Shown piece by piece: positions 34,429 through 46,683 of a stretch of 64,000 nucleotides of DNA. This DNA comes from Seriola aureovittata (Eukaryota; Chordata; Actinopteri; Carangiformes; Carangidae): contig NC_079382.1 in the NCBI RefSeq assembly GCF_021018895.1, forward strand, positions 16,947,501 to 17,011,500, written 5' to 3'. The translations under genes and the position numbers were made by a program. The first letter of the stretch is position 1, and the number at the start of each line of letters is the position of its first letter. The notes under the pieces were generated by a model that worked only from the letters and a program-made list of their open reading frames with translations, ran no database searches and had not been told where the DNA came from.

Positions 34429-35383
34429 CAGCTGATTCAGGAGTTTCCATTGACAGTATCAGTAAAACAGAAATGTGTGTTTTTCCTTCTGTAAGGAGCC
34501 TTTCTGTCCTTCCATCCCTGACTATCTCCTCCCCTCACCCTGCTCCACTCTTGGGGTTAATGCAGCTTTTCAATTCAAATTCAAACTCAAGCAGTTTTCA
34601 AGCACCACATTATTTTCCACAAACTGATGATTTTGTTGTACAGGATTCAGTGAAAGGCAGCCATGACCTCCATCTCTGCATACTGGCATTTCATTGACCA
34701 ACATGTCAGGATGGAGTCTGTTCTTGGACTGAGTATAAAACTTTATTTACTGAATCAACAGTGGAGTCTAAGATGCGATTCTTTTAAATGTTGTTGCCAT
34801 TAGATGAATCATTTCACTTACTCCTGTGTTTGTGCCTAATTGTGTATTCTTCTGACCGTTCATGGAAATCTTCTGTTGAACGAGGCTTTCACAAAGGCAC
34901 TTAAATGTAGTAGCAGAAAACACATCTGTTTTTGGACAACCACAAACAAAAAGCACCGAAAGTGCACAATGAGGCATGAACGACTTACTAATGACCTGCC
35001 GTCACAGTATCACTGTCGCACAGTACAATAGGAACAGGAACTGAGCTGTGAGGAACTGTCTTTTGATCCTAAATTGGCCGCTTTTCAAGCAAACCATTTG
35101 GTTTCAAATGGCAACCTTATCATTAAAAGCTTCAATCTGAAAATGGAAAATAGTCTCTCAATTTTTCCAGGGATGTTGCATCACCTGTGGTCTGGAAGAG
35201 CTTGAAATATTGCCTGTAGCACCACTGGTGCACATTTCATGTGGATAAAAAGACATAAGCTCTGAAAGTATGTGTTGGTACAAGGCTGAACCCAGTCATT
35301 GTGGTCATTGCTGGCTAAACTGAATGTTTTGCCAAAACCAACAGCAGTTACAATGATGTAAAATGGATGTAATCAGCAAACAC

Positions 35384-35388
<5 letters not shown>

Positions 35389-35416
<28 letters not shown>
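35389..35416. repeat. (GT)n array
   Basis: It is 28 bp and pure. Confidence 0.93.
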
Positions 35417-35417
<1 letters not shown>

Positions 35418-36536
35418 AGATAGCTCTTAGCACTGTTAGCAGGGGTCGAAACCTTTCATAGACGCTATCTTTATGACATTCACCTCTCTCCTGTGTTTTC
35501 TCTCTCTCCCCCTCATGCTCTCTGTCTATCTCTCCATCGTTAATCTGTATTGCTATTCAAATGCTGACATTTAAAGCAACTTCACATGCTGACTGACTGG
35601 CTGGCAGATAAGGCAGGAGAATAGAGGACAGGAGAGGAGGTGGGGATGATAGAGAGATGGAGGGGAGAGCTTGTCGCTCACAGAGAAAATTGGGAAATCC
35701 TCCTCACCTCTCTTTTACCTACCCCCACCCCTTCACGCCTCCCTGTGTGTGAATGAGTTCACCCATAAGCCACGGAGGGAGTCGGATTTCACTCACTCTC
35801 AGGGAAGCTGAACCATCGCCTCCTTCTTTTTGTGTGTTTGCTCACCCATTTACCTCTCCCCACACCCACATCTCTGTTTACTGTCTCCCTGTCCACCCCT
35901 TTCTTTCTCTCTGTCAGTACACAGTCTGGTACTGTAGGTGTCCATTTAACAATTCACTATAAAATATATTTTTTTCGGGGAAACACTAACACAGTTCAAC
36001 TTTTCGTCAAACATGACAAGTCAACTTTTCTTTCCTTTTCTGTGGAAACAAGAGCAGAACTGAAAAAGAAAAGTTTTATGACCGGCAATTAAGTCTTAAG
36101 GTGACTCCGGACATTGTTATCCTGTAACATCACCGACAAAGACTTACCCATAAACCATCTCCACCATCAGATCCCATGTCAGTGTGTCATTCTGAATGAG
36201 TCAGGGGGGAGTAATTATTGAGCCCTTAGATGGCACTCAGCCCGGCTCAGGACTGAGAGCACAGCTGGTATTTTCTTTTAAGTAAAATCCCCAAACAACA
36301 AGTTTCAACTGGCTGCTTCCCTCCACCCTTCACCGCACACTTGACCTCAGAAATGCTGACTGGCTGACTCACTCCAGACACTCAGCCTGTGTAAACTTTA
36401 ACCATAGTATGACTCAAAGAGAGAAAAATCCAGGAAGCAATTAATATTTTATTGATGGTCTCCTCGCCAAGCATCTAAACATTATGTGAGTGATGTGTGA
36501 TTCATTAGAAGTAAGCAATAACTCGCCTAGGTTTTA

Positions 36537-36544
36537 CTGTACAG
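36537..36544. repeat. left target-site duplication CTGTACAG
   Basis: This octamer is identical to the one on the other side of the element. It is its own reverse complement and has TA at the centre. Confidence 0.88.
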
Positions 36545-37233
36545 TAGGGCTGTGCAATTAATCACATATTAATCTTGATCTCAATTTTAGCTTCTCACAA
36601 TTAAATGAACATTATCGACTGTAACTGACATTTAAAATGCGTGCTCCTCTTATAAAAAACTATTTAAAAAAAACAGCCAGCCACCAGAGGGCGATTGTGA
36701 TGTTTTGGCTTAATTTTTTGGGAGCTGTCATGCCGCTGCGTGTAAACCCTGAAGCAGCAGTTAAGAGAGCAGACATGCAAAACCATAATCAAATGTCTGA
36801 AGCAAAGGGCGAATAGCTAGTCCCTCAAAACGGATCATCATCCGTTGCTTGGAAGTATTTTTCCGATTTTGGGAAAAGAATTTTTAAGCAAGAACAAATC
36901 ATATGCAAAGAGTGGATGTGACCTGAGTCTGTTCCGCAAACAACACAATGCCAAGAAGAAAAACAAACTCTAAAAATGTTAAAGCTTTGGTACAAATTTA
37001 TTCGTATTTTACTTTTAGGAGATGTACTGTGAATAAGGACTGATCTTATTTTGATGCAATGATTTGTACATTAGCAGGGAAGTAGCACACATGGAAGTGC
37101 AGGCAGTGCCCTGTTTATTTAGATGTGAAAAAACTACTAAAATATTTGTCCCTAAAATCAGTTAATAACCTTGATCTCAATATTGATCGAAATAATCATG
37201 ATTATCATTTCGGCTGTAATTGTGCTGCCCTAC
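36545..37233 (+). mobile_element. hAT-type non-autonomous DNA transposon with intact 8-bp target duplication
   Basis: The 689-bp element starts TAGGGCTGTGCAATTA and ends with the inverted form of TAGGGCAGCACAATTA (13 of 16 bases match). It is flanked on both sides by the exact octamer CTGTACAG (36537-36544 and 37234-37241). An 8-bp target duplication and a TAGGGC terminus fit the hAT superfamily. On the + strand at about 36831-36960 there is a decayed BED-finger-like frame (SSSVAWKYFSDFGK..., then ICK). An in-frame stop and a frame change interrupt it before SLFRKQHNAKK in another frame. No transposase catalytic region fits in the remaining length. Confidence 0.88.
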
Positions 37234-37241
37234 TGTACAGC
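37234..37241. repeat. right target-site duplication CTGTACAG
   Basis: This exact copy of the left octamer directly abuts the right terminal inverted repeat. Confidence 0.88.
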
Positions 37242-39028
37242 TCAATGACACATTTCAATGAGAACGAGGCTACATTTATACAAAAGGAGCCTGGGCTGTA
37301 GAGGGATCAATACTGGACAGAATGGGGTCAGAGTGATTGTTCAAGGTTGATGGGCTGCATGTGGGTGGAGCAGCGAGCCCCACACCTGTATGTACCCATG
37401 TCACCGGTGCCAGCAAAGCTTCTTTACACTGCTACTCTAAACCATTCATCATGTTCCCAGATAGCTAAGTGATAAATAACCAGGAGAATACAATCAAATA
37501 ATGCTCTATCCTTTGTAGAGGATTTGAATGGGCCAATCACATGGCAGACAGGAGGCAGTTTGTTTCTGAGCCAATAGGGGCACAGCTGAGGTTTTGGACT
37601 CAAAAGCAGGTCTGGTGTGGACGAGATAAGAGCAGAACAAACAGACATTAAACATCAACCCCCACAGACGTGCACACTCACCAACAGACACACAAGGTAA
37701 GTAGGGCCAGATGGAGAAGGGAAGAGAAAAATTTGGGGAAAACAAAAGGCAAAGAGAGTAAAAGAAAAAAGAGTGAAGACGAAGGGAAGAGGCAGAAAAG
37801 TAGAAGAGTGGGAAGAGGAGGAAACCCAACTGTGAGTTAAGAAAAAAATCCCACTCGAGAGCTATAAGCAGGTTAAATCTGAAGCAGCTAGCTTAGCAAG
37901 TCAGCACAGGGGCTGGTGACACACTGAACTGCCTGGCTGACTTCTCCAATTGTCCTGCAAGCTGGTTCACAGGCTGGCTGACTGATTTACTGACTGACTG
38001 ACTGGCGGGTCGGATTTAGTCTATCCCGTGTTTGTGCAGCAGAAGCACTTCAGTTGTTCAGCCTGTCGGACAAAAAGCAGTTCTCTGCACTGACACACAA
38101 AGAACAACCTGAAACAGCACTAATACTGGAGAGACCGACAGAGACCGAGAGAGAAAAGACAGAGACAAACAAATAAACACACATAAAAAAGCCTCTAAAA
38201 CATCTAACTTCAAAGAAGAATAAAGCACCTAAAATAACAATTGGAAAATGTTTCTGGGACTTCTGAAACCAATAAAAATCAAATATGAAAAAAAATATCT
38301 GAAATAGAAAAAAATAATGTGTCAACGAAGCTCTTTTATCTGTGGTTGTGACACAGTTCTGTCGAACACCAAAAGATACCTAACGATAGCATTTACTGTC
38401 CTGGAGGAAATTTACTTTTCACTGGCAGCACAGAAAAGGGCCATATTACACAGCAGTGGAAATCATAGAGACCCAAACAAAGGGAATAACATACAAGTGG
38501 GAATAACATGCTAGTGGGCCAAACAACTACTAAAGCTCCTTGTTCTGAGACCGTCTGCAGAGCTAAACATACATTACACGTTTGTGTTAGCCTGTCAAGA
38601 TAGTGGCAGTGCTGAGGGTAAAGACTGGTATGTCTGCAATGACAACAGGTATAAATAAAGACCACAGCAGTATGTCAACAGCCGCAGTATGCCAAGACCA
38701 TGTGTATAAATGTAAAACTACATACAAGAATATTTACAGCTATGTTGACATTAGAGTAAGGCTGTTTACTTCCAAAGACAGTATGTGTTTATTAAAAGGG
38801 AATTCTGTTTAATACGACCTGTGTGTTATTTATGTAGTTCTCCTCTAACATCGCTCTCATCAAGTTTATTGCCAACATCTGGGTAAACTGCAACATCACT
38901 AAAAAGATGACACATTAGCAGGCAGATGAGTCAGAGTCAGAACAAGCCACGAATGCATGCATTTCCAGTGCAGCCTTAAAGGAGGGGCTAACTGTCCCTG
39001 TAACCGAGGACAGTGTCCCTTAAACAGA

Positions 39029-39236
39029 GCCTTGTCTTGAGTTAAAATGAATTGCTCAGGCTTTCTGGTTCAACTATGACCAACAGTACTTGCCATAGTG
39101 GTTTAGATAATGAGGCCAAAATGACCAGCAGGGCTGACAAGGGCCAACCTGGAATGGTCTCCAAAAAAATTCAAGCCTTGTCTTAAACTTAGAGTTTCTG
39201 GCTCAACTTTGACCTACTGCATTTGCCGTAGTTGAG
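39029..39236. repeat. diverged direct duplication (offset about 145 bp)
   Basis: 'gccttgtcttgagttaaaat'...'tttctggttcaactatgacc'...'ttgccatagtgg' recurs as 'gccttgtcttaaacttagag' and 'tttctggctcaactttgacc'...'tttgccgtagttg'. Confidence 0.6.
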
Positions 39237-39880
39237 CTTTCTGCCACATATGACTTTGTCATTGCTGTGTTCCCAGATCTCAGTCATTACTTTTTCAAAA
39301 CACTGAATATACAAGATGACAGCGAGATGAGTTAGTCACACAAAACAAATACAGATCATCATTTAAAAATATTGGCAAGTACAACTTTAAAGTCGCTGAG
39401 AGGGATGACTGCATTGACTTCAGTTTGTTTTGCAGTTCACGCATATCGTGAGTCAGTCTTCTCCTGTTTATTCTATATAAATGATAACCAAAACTACAAA
39501 AGTAAATCCACAGATGTAATAAACCAGAAATTTCCCTCAAGCACCAATTGCATGTGTGTTGCATCTCATGTTGTAATTACAACAGCTCTTCTTCAAAGCA
39601 ACTACGGGAATGTGAATACACGACTACTTTCTCTTCTGTCGCTCCCTTCACAAACACACAATCAGACACACTAGCCTGGAGACTGGTGAGAGCACATACT
39701 GCGGAGTGTGCATGAATATGAGTGTGTACGTTGTCACCTTCAGCTGTAAAATGTGGTCAAACGTCACTTATGGGCTGAAAAAAAGAGGGATGTGAGGCAG
39801 AAAGAGAGAGAGAGAGAGACAGAAAAAAAGAGCAAAATAAATGTTACAGAGACGTCCACTCCTCCTCCCTCCAGGTTCAT

Positions 39881-39881
<1 letters not shown>

Positions 39882-39929
<48 letters not shown>
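39882..39929. repeat. (GT)n array
   Basis: It is 48 bp and pure. Confidence 0.95.
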
Positions 39930-40027
39930 TAAATGAGTTTTGGGAGTTGTCGTCTCTTTACGATGGCTGTAACTGGCCCGAGGACAGCTGTTATTACACT
40001 TTACAACAGGGAAATACTGTATATGAG

Positions 40028-40058
40028 TGAGTGAGTGTGTGCATGTGTGTGTGTGTTC

Positions 40059-40097
<39 letters not shown>
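40028..40097. repeat. (GT)n then (GA)n array
   Basis: Interrupted GT blocks switch at about 40069 to a 27-bp GA run. Confidence 0.93.
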
Positions 40098-40101
<4 letters not shown>

Positions 40102-40390
40102 TGTGTATGTGAGCATCAGAGAAGGAAACGGAGAAACATTATGGTCATGTACTTTGTACTTGTGTCCTTGTGTGAGTTTAATGATAAGGAAAATTAAAAA
40201 TGTTTTACATGGGTCTCAATTGGAAAATGAGCCGTTTTAGCAAATGGTATTAATTCACCTTGATTCAATTATTCACTGAAGTCTAGTTATACAAACTATC
40301 ATGTTTCTGTGTATGTAAGTACGTCTTGGAGCTAAGGAGTGGCCTGGGAGGGAGAGGCCAGTTACCTATAGGGGAGTGGTCTTTTAATGG

Positions 40391-40397
<7 letters not shown>

Positions 40398-40469
<72 letters not shown>
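40398..40469. repeat. (GT)n array
   Basis: It is 72 bp with one TT interruption. Confidence 0.95.
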
Positions 40470-40471
<2 letters not shown>

Positions 40472-40559
40472 ATTGTTAAATGACAAAGCTTTGAGCAGGA
40501 AATGAGTCGAACCAGTTTTCTGACTTACATTCAGGTTACAGAGCATTCCCTCAGGCAAA

Positions 40560-40800
40560 CACACACACACACAGGTTTGTCTAGCTATTCCTGTTAGGAC
40601 ATTGCTTTGACTTCCATTCATTGTGGACAACCAAACCCAAACCCTAACCCTAACCTTGACCATAACCAATTCATGGCTAACTCTAACCTTAACCTAACTT
40701 CAATTCACATCTTACCTGTAAACTTAACCAGGCCTCATTAGGACCAGACTTTGGTCCCCATGAGGATTACTGGTCCTGACAAGGAAGGTGTTTATAATGG
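40560..40800. repeat. 'ccctaaccctaacc' dispersed repeat
   Basis: 'aaaccctaaccctaaccttg', 'aaccttaacctaacttc' and 'ggtccccatgaggattactg' occur in the order known from a common fish repeat that carries telomere-like words and then 'gtccccatgagg'. It is next to CA runs, as is usual for that family. Confidence 0.55.
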
Positions 40801-40938
40801 AAGAAGTCCCAAAGAGTTAACAAAAAGGCATAGACACACACACCCACAAGACACCAGACACCATTGTTGAACATGTCCCTCCTCTTTGTCTCTGTCTGCA
40901 CATATTGAGGTCAATAGACAAATATATGGTCTGGTTTG

Positions 40939-40985
40939 AGGCTTAATGGTCAGAGAAATGACTGGAGGGTTGCTGGTTTAAATCC
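40939..40985 (+). repeat. tRNA-like A/B box pair (SINE head?)
   Basis: 'aggcttaatggtcagag' resembles an A box, and GGTTTAAATCC (40975-40985) resembles a B box 36 bp later, just before the alternating purine-pyrimidine tract. No tRNA cloverleaf can be drawn with confidence. Confidence 0.35.
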
Positions 40986-40998
40986 CTGCAGATATATA

Positions 40999-41002
40999 TG
41001 TG

Positions 41003-41074
<72 letters not shown>
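40999..41074. repeat. (GC)n/(CA)n alternating tract
   Basis: TGTGCGCGCGCA leads directly into a CA run of about 64 bp. The whole stretch alternates purine and pyrimidine, a strong Z-DNA type sequence. Confidence 0.95.
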
Positions 41075-41077
<3 letters not shown>

Positions 41078-43387
41078 CAGACAATAAGCAGTGGTTGTCT
41101 CTCAGTTGTTGAGCACAGAGCACTCAGTGGTGTTGAGCGAACACCGTGACCTCTGGGTCACTGAAATCATGTCAGTCTTTCTTTAGGAAAAATTCTGAGG
41201 ACCTTGATGTCAGAGTGGAGGCTTGTCTCTTTTTGGCTGTCAAAAGAAAACAGTTCAAACACTATCTATTATTTCAAAGGTCAGAATCTCAAGCAAAGTG
41301 AAAATCATCATTACACCTGTTACAGTAAAAACAACATTAAGTTGTAGAAACAAAACTGATGATTGTGATGAATTCACGTCATCAATTAAAATCTGCATCG
41401 CATCTGCATCCTACACTTTTATTGCTTCTTTGTTTATTAGTGTTGTTTTTCTACACAACATGCCAGCATCAAAAAAAAATCTCCAGAAATTCATTGATTC
41501 CTTTCATCACATTCCCTGCACTGCCTTGAGTCCACCTCCCAACTTTCTATAATTTTCCAGAAACAATGGGGCCAGTGTGGATCATGTGAAACCAGTTGTA
41601 AAGTCACTTACAGCAGAGACATCCTATGAAAAAAAGGGCAGATGTACTTGTATCCTGTCAGTGTTAAACAGATATCATTGTCATTTTTACTCCAACTGAC
41701 AACAAACACCGTCTCCTGTAAGCAGAAAATGCTTCCTGACCTCCACAGAAAGCCTGCATATTGATTTGGGGACAGCAGTGCAAGAATGACTCTGGAAATG
41801 GTTATAGTAAAATGTCAAAAACACATGATTTTTTTCTTCATTGTTAAGTTAAAAAATAAAAAAACATCTTAGAATCAAGGATCCTGCTTGGCCTTGACAA
41901 AATTTGGGAAGTGCAAAATCTTTTGTAATGCAAAACTGAATTTGCAGGACTCTGTTTGAATAGCTGTTATATATTAAGTTAGAAAAAAATACCAAGATAA
42001 AGAAAAGACTTCCTCAAGGATGGTGGTCATGTAGCTGACCCTGAAATGTCCATTCCATGGGGAGTGTGTGTAGACATTTGGAGGGGCTGTGGCCTATTGC
42101 TCCAGGGCGTCAGACCCTGTTTTATCAAGCATGGACCCACACTAAGATGGACTCTTTAATGACAAAGTCATGGGAAGAGATATAGAGGACGGCACCATTG
42201 AAGCATAGTATATGCACCCATGACCTATGATCTAGACATGAACACTGCAGAGGTTACACAAAGCCAGTACTACAAGTCAGCTCACAATATACTCTTCATA
42301 CTAACATAGATGACGTTTCATTTATGCAGCACAAGAAACCCATAGTACTCCCACAAGGAGTCCTGCTGCAAGCTGTGAGTGCAGACATGTCCTGTTTTTT
42401 CTCTGTAAATGTGATCAGTGTCACATTATTCATACAGATTGCAGATGAACACACCCATCCCTGAATATCGTAAATATCTATCTGTTTCCAAGAACAAGAA
42501 TCAAATTCAATCCCAGTTTTCAGACTATGTGTGCAAATTTGTTTGAGGTAGGGGAAAATAAATATTCAGGACATGCTGCTAAAATGGTATCAGTGTAGAA
42601 CTCCTCAGGGATTGACAATGATCATCAACGAACAGCAACCATTACTAAAAATTCATACTCATTATTTAAAAAAACAAAAACAAACACCACTTACTCATAT
42701 GCATCATCATATTAAAAAATTAATTCATAAGCAGCCTTTCAAATACTGAAAATTGATGCAATTTAATTACTTAACAATTGGTTAACCTATTTTAGCGTTT
42801 CAATGGCTGAAGTCTCCAGCATGACTAAGTGATTACTGTTCACAAGATCACCACTGACACGGCATGAAGAGGTCACCAGTGATATGCTGCTAAATAAAGA
42901 TGGCAGTAAACTACAGTCAAAAGTGAAACTGCAAAACTGGCGTTTTCTCATGGTTAGTATGGTGAAGCCATGGACTGGGGTGTCGGGTTTTAATCAATAT
43001 AAGCTACACAAATCTCCAGACACAACTTATATATTTTTTTTTATCTAAGAATGTTATTTTTTTTTTACTGCAATTGGTCAACAACATCATGTTCTATGCA
43101 TGGGTTTACCTGATGTTGTCTGGGCAGAGTGACTGTGAGACAAATCAAGTTCTGCTGACTTGGAGAAACCATCATCTCAGAAGAGCCGGTTGACTTCATA
43201 TGGGAAAACGTTTTTCTAGATCATGAATACTGTAACATTATCATATTGCTAAGTGAGAACAAATGACTGGAAATGATCCACTCCAGTTGAAACAAAGTTC
43301 AGTAGCTGCTTATGACCACCCTCGTGAGTGTTGTCCTACATCTTTTAAACTTTCCCACAACATTGTCCTTTCTACCCTTGTCTCTGT

Positions 43388-43388
<1 letters not shown>

Positions 43389-43415
<27 letters not shown>
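43389..43415. repeat. (CA)n array
   Basis: It is 27 bp and pure. Confidence 0.93.
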
Positions 43416-43418
<3 letters not shown>

Positions 43419-43860
43419 CCTTTTGTTTAGGATATACATGCACACATTCACAAGCTTTCACTCCCATTGTGGCCACAATGTGTGCCAAGTAATTAACGCT
43501 GTTTGTGTTTGTTCTGTGAACAGTTTGGAACCTTGATAATGGAAAACAAGTGCAGACTAGCTGCATTTTCATTTATCCCATCTATGTATCCTTGCTGATC
43601 TTTCCATCCATCCCTCCTCCTTTCCTCCTCCTCTTGATCACTCTTCCCTCCCATGATGACCACTAAACACGCTCACACACAAACACACACTCCATCACTT
43701 TCCTTATCCTCCTCCTCCCTCCATGTCAGTGGCATCGCTCACAGCAGCCAGGCAGAAAATGCTGGTTCCTCTCTGGTCTGTCGCACAAGGAAACCATTGG
43801 TTGTTATACAACAACCCAACAATCACTGCTCTGTTTGGTTGTTGACTTGTGTCTGGGCCG

Positions 43861-43892
<32 letters not shown>
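43861..43892. repeat. (CA)n array
   Basis: It is 32 bp and pure. Confidence 0.94.
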
Positions 43893-43894
<2 letters not shown>

Positions 43895-44027
43895 AACAAA
43901 CCACTCACTTTCTCTTTCTCTGAAGCACGCACACACAGGCCAATCCAGACCGCAGTCTTTTTCTTGCTCATGTTAATGTAAGTAATCAAAGTAGACAAGG
44001 GGCTTTATAATGCTGAGAGAGTGAGGC

Positions 44028-44048
44028 GGGGGGGGGGGGGGGGGGGGG
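44028..44048. repeat. poly-G tract, 21 bases
   Basis: It is an uninterrupted G run on the + strand, the second in the window. Confidence 0.88.
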
Positions 44049-44803
44049 CAGAGAGGGATCATCTCCTTTAACTGTCCACTCGTCTCTGCCTCCTGTCCTG
44101 CAGGCGAGGGGGAAGGGAGAGGGGGACAAGGAGGATGAGACAGGAAAGCTGATGGCGACACAGGCAGAGGAGAGAGAGGAAATATAGACGTGATGAAAGA
44201 GAAGATCAAACCAGTTTCCCACTTTACCAGCATTAACGGCCCATTCTGCCCTCGAACTGGGATTTTGCTATCACAACATTTTTGTTTCCTTTCAGAATAA
44301 ACAAATCCCCTGGCGATGCACAATGTGGACCATTTACTGAACATTTACTCCATAAAACTCCTGAGATGGACTGTAATTTCCACATATCACTGCACGATAT
44401 TGTCGCTAAAAGCATCAGCTAGCAGACTGTTGCGGCTCCATCCTTTGATTTACAACAGATCCAAATCCATCAGCAAAACACACAGAAGCTGCTTTAAAAA
44501 GTTGTTCCATAACAACGGATGCAATTTGAGAATACGTACACACAAACACACACATTTACAGCAGAATTGGACTGCAGAGCGTTTCTGGCAGGTGAGCTCA
44601 ACCGATCTGGCTGCTGGTTTTGGACAGAATCTTATCATGGCTGCTGCTTCACTGGGAAAAGATGCAACCACAAAATGTATGCGAGCGTGTGTGTTGTTGT
44701 GTGTTATTATGCCATGCCCACAGGAGCAGAAGTCCGTACAATGAGGCCTAAAAAAATGTGCATGTGTGTTTCCACATGTCTCTCTGAATACATGCTGAAT
44801 GCA

Positions 44804-44816
44804 TGTGTGTGTGTGT

Positions 44817-44870
<54 letters not shown>
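44804..44870. repeat. (GT)n array
   Basis: It is 67 bp with one TA interruption. Confidence 0.95.
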
Positions 44871-44872
<2 letters not shown>

Positions 44873-44964
44873 TATGCCAAGGGCGTTGTGTAAAATCCAC
44901 TCAAACAAACAACTTGAAGAGTATAAAACAGCTTCCTTGGACCGAATATGTAGCCATGGGCAAT

Positions 44965-44984
44965 GTGGTGGTGGTGGTGGTGGT

Positions 44985-45016
<32 letters not shown>

Positions 45017-45100
45017 GTGTGTGTGTGTGTATATATGTGTGTATGTGTGTATGTGCATGCATAAGTGTGTGTGTATGTGTGTGTGTGTGTGTGTTGGCCT
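44965..45100. repeat. (GGT)n then interrupted (GT)n array
   Basis: About seven GGT units run into GT blocks interrupted by TT, ATATAT and TGCATGCATAA. Confidence 0.92.
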
Positions 45101-45186
45101 TAGGCAGTATGTGTGTGTGAGGAGTGGATCGCTTCATGCCTGGACGGACATGAAAGGTAGAAAGAGACAGAGGGAGAGAGAGCATG

Positions 45187-45188
<2 letters not shown>

Positions 45189-45234
<46 letters not shown>
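45189..45234. repeat. (CA)n array
   Basis: It is 46 bp and pure, about 90-320 bp from GT arrays of opposite orientation. Confidence 0.95.
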
Positions 45235-45235
<1 letters not shown>

Positions 45236-46466
45236 TGCAAACAGGAAAAACCTTTTGCCATAATGTTCATGTATGGATGCATGAACACACAGTAAATTGA
45301 ATGCACCCATCTCCTTTCTGTATGAACCCAGAAGACAGACGCACAAACACACATGAACATTGTGAGTTTTTCAGTATTTTCTCAGGCGAGGTGAGAGAAG
45401 GCGATTATTCATATTTTACCCCTTTGGGTTTAAATTATTATTTTTGTGGAGATTTCAAGAACAAATAGAACTATTTTTATTATGTGTATCATCTTTCATT
45501 ATAAGTTATATTTAGGCTGAAAGAAATTCTATGTTTTTTGCCCTAATTCATGATCTTACGGTTGTTTGTGATGCCTTAGTGAAAATTACATACTTTGTCT
45601 TTTTTAAATTTTGAGTGCGATTTATGGTTGTTTTTATTATTGATTAATCTGACCAATATCTTTCATATGAATCATTTAGTCCATTAAATATAAGAAAAAA
45701 AAATCAAAAAGGCAATCACAAGTCCTGAGAGCCCAAGAAGACGACCAACAAAACCCAAAGATATGCAATTTACTATGACATAAAATAAGAACAAGCTGAT
45801 AATCTACACATATATCACAAATGTCTAGCATTTCTGCTTAATGAATGACTTAAATGGTTATTAACATTAAGAGTTATTAAAATACATCATTATAATAGAT
45901 TTCTTTTTTATTTATTTGAACTGTTGGAGAAATAAACAGAAGAACTGAATTTGATGTGTGGACTAAACCATTCTCCGCCCTCTTCCTTGTGATTTGAGAG
46001 GTCAGTCGTTCCACTTCTTTGGATGAATTTGGAGAAGAATAATGTGATGTTAAGAATAGCTGGTACCAGAAAAAAAAAAGTCCCCTTGCTGCAGTCAAAA
46101 CCAGAAGTCACACTAAAACACTCTTCCCTTTGCTTGGATTCACAAAGGCAGCTGGTCGAAAATCATGTTAACATCATTGGCCAACAAAATTCAAAATTGC
46201 TTTGTGTATTTTTGTGGCCTGTTACAGAAGTCTTTCCACTGTCAGCAGTCTTACATGGTAAGAAGTGTTAACTTTGCATTTAAAGTAGGACTAGCCAGTT
46301 AGTAGCTGCACCACCTAAGCATCGGGACGGTCTGTGTGTATCTCCTCACACTGATCTTTAGAATATTAAATGGGTAAATCTGTCTGTAACAGCAGAAAGG
46401 CTGAATGGAGCACATTCCTCTATACAGAGGCTGATTTCATTATAGATAAATCAGATTCATCTATTC

Positions 46467-46640
46467 AATCTCTCTTTCCTTCTATCTGTCGGTCCCTTTC
46501 CATTCCTCCCCCTTTCTTCCTCTCTATGGTTTTCTTTTCCCCAATTCTAGCTCTCTTCTCCCTTTCTTTTTACACCCTTCCCTTTACTTTTATTTTTTAC
46601 TCTGTCTGTCTTTCTCAATATCTGTCATTCCCTGTATCAG
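46467..46640. repeat. pyrimidine-rich tract
   Basis: It is C/T-rich (tctctctttccttctatctg and similar), followed by a purine array at 46684. Confidence 0.8.
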
Positions 46641-46683
46641 TCTTGTTGTCTGTGTAATATAATGAGTATGCACACAGATGAAG

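Larger units (their letters stand above)
26955..36536 (-). other. ptprk: ptprk intron 1, proximal part
   Basis: This stretch has no exon. A degenerate DNA-transposon-like sequence may occupy about 27560-28460. It begins with 'gggtgatatgga' and ends in a CpG-richer part with GCCGCCGCC. An AT-rich, homeobox/octamer-site-like segment at about 31345-31450 looks non-repetitive. The remainder is microsatellites plus unremarkable sequence (for example 29230-30420, 31530-33270, 33390-34000 and 34430-35380). Confidence 0.7.

Noticed and set aside
40617..40690. Telomere-like ccctaaccctaacc words
   Set aside because: They are few, irregular and embedded in 'gtccccatgagg' repeat context known from fish dispersed repeats, so this is not a telomere or an interstitial telomeric array.
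44799..45263. Long cysteine/valine or histidine/threonine reading frames, also at 5029-5253, 9342-9670, 22103-22476, 57251-57604 and 63361-63668
   Set aside because: These are translations of GT/CA microsatellites, open in several frames at once, with no domain or codon bias.
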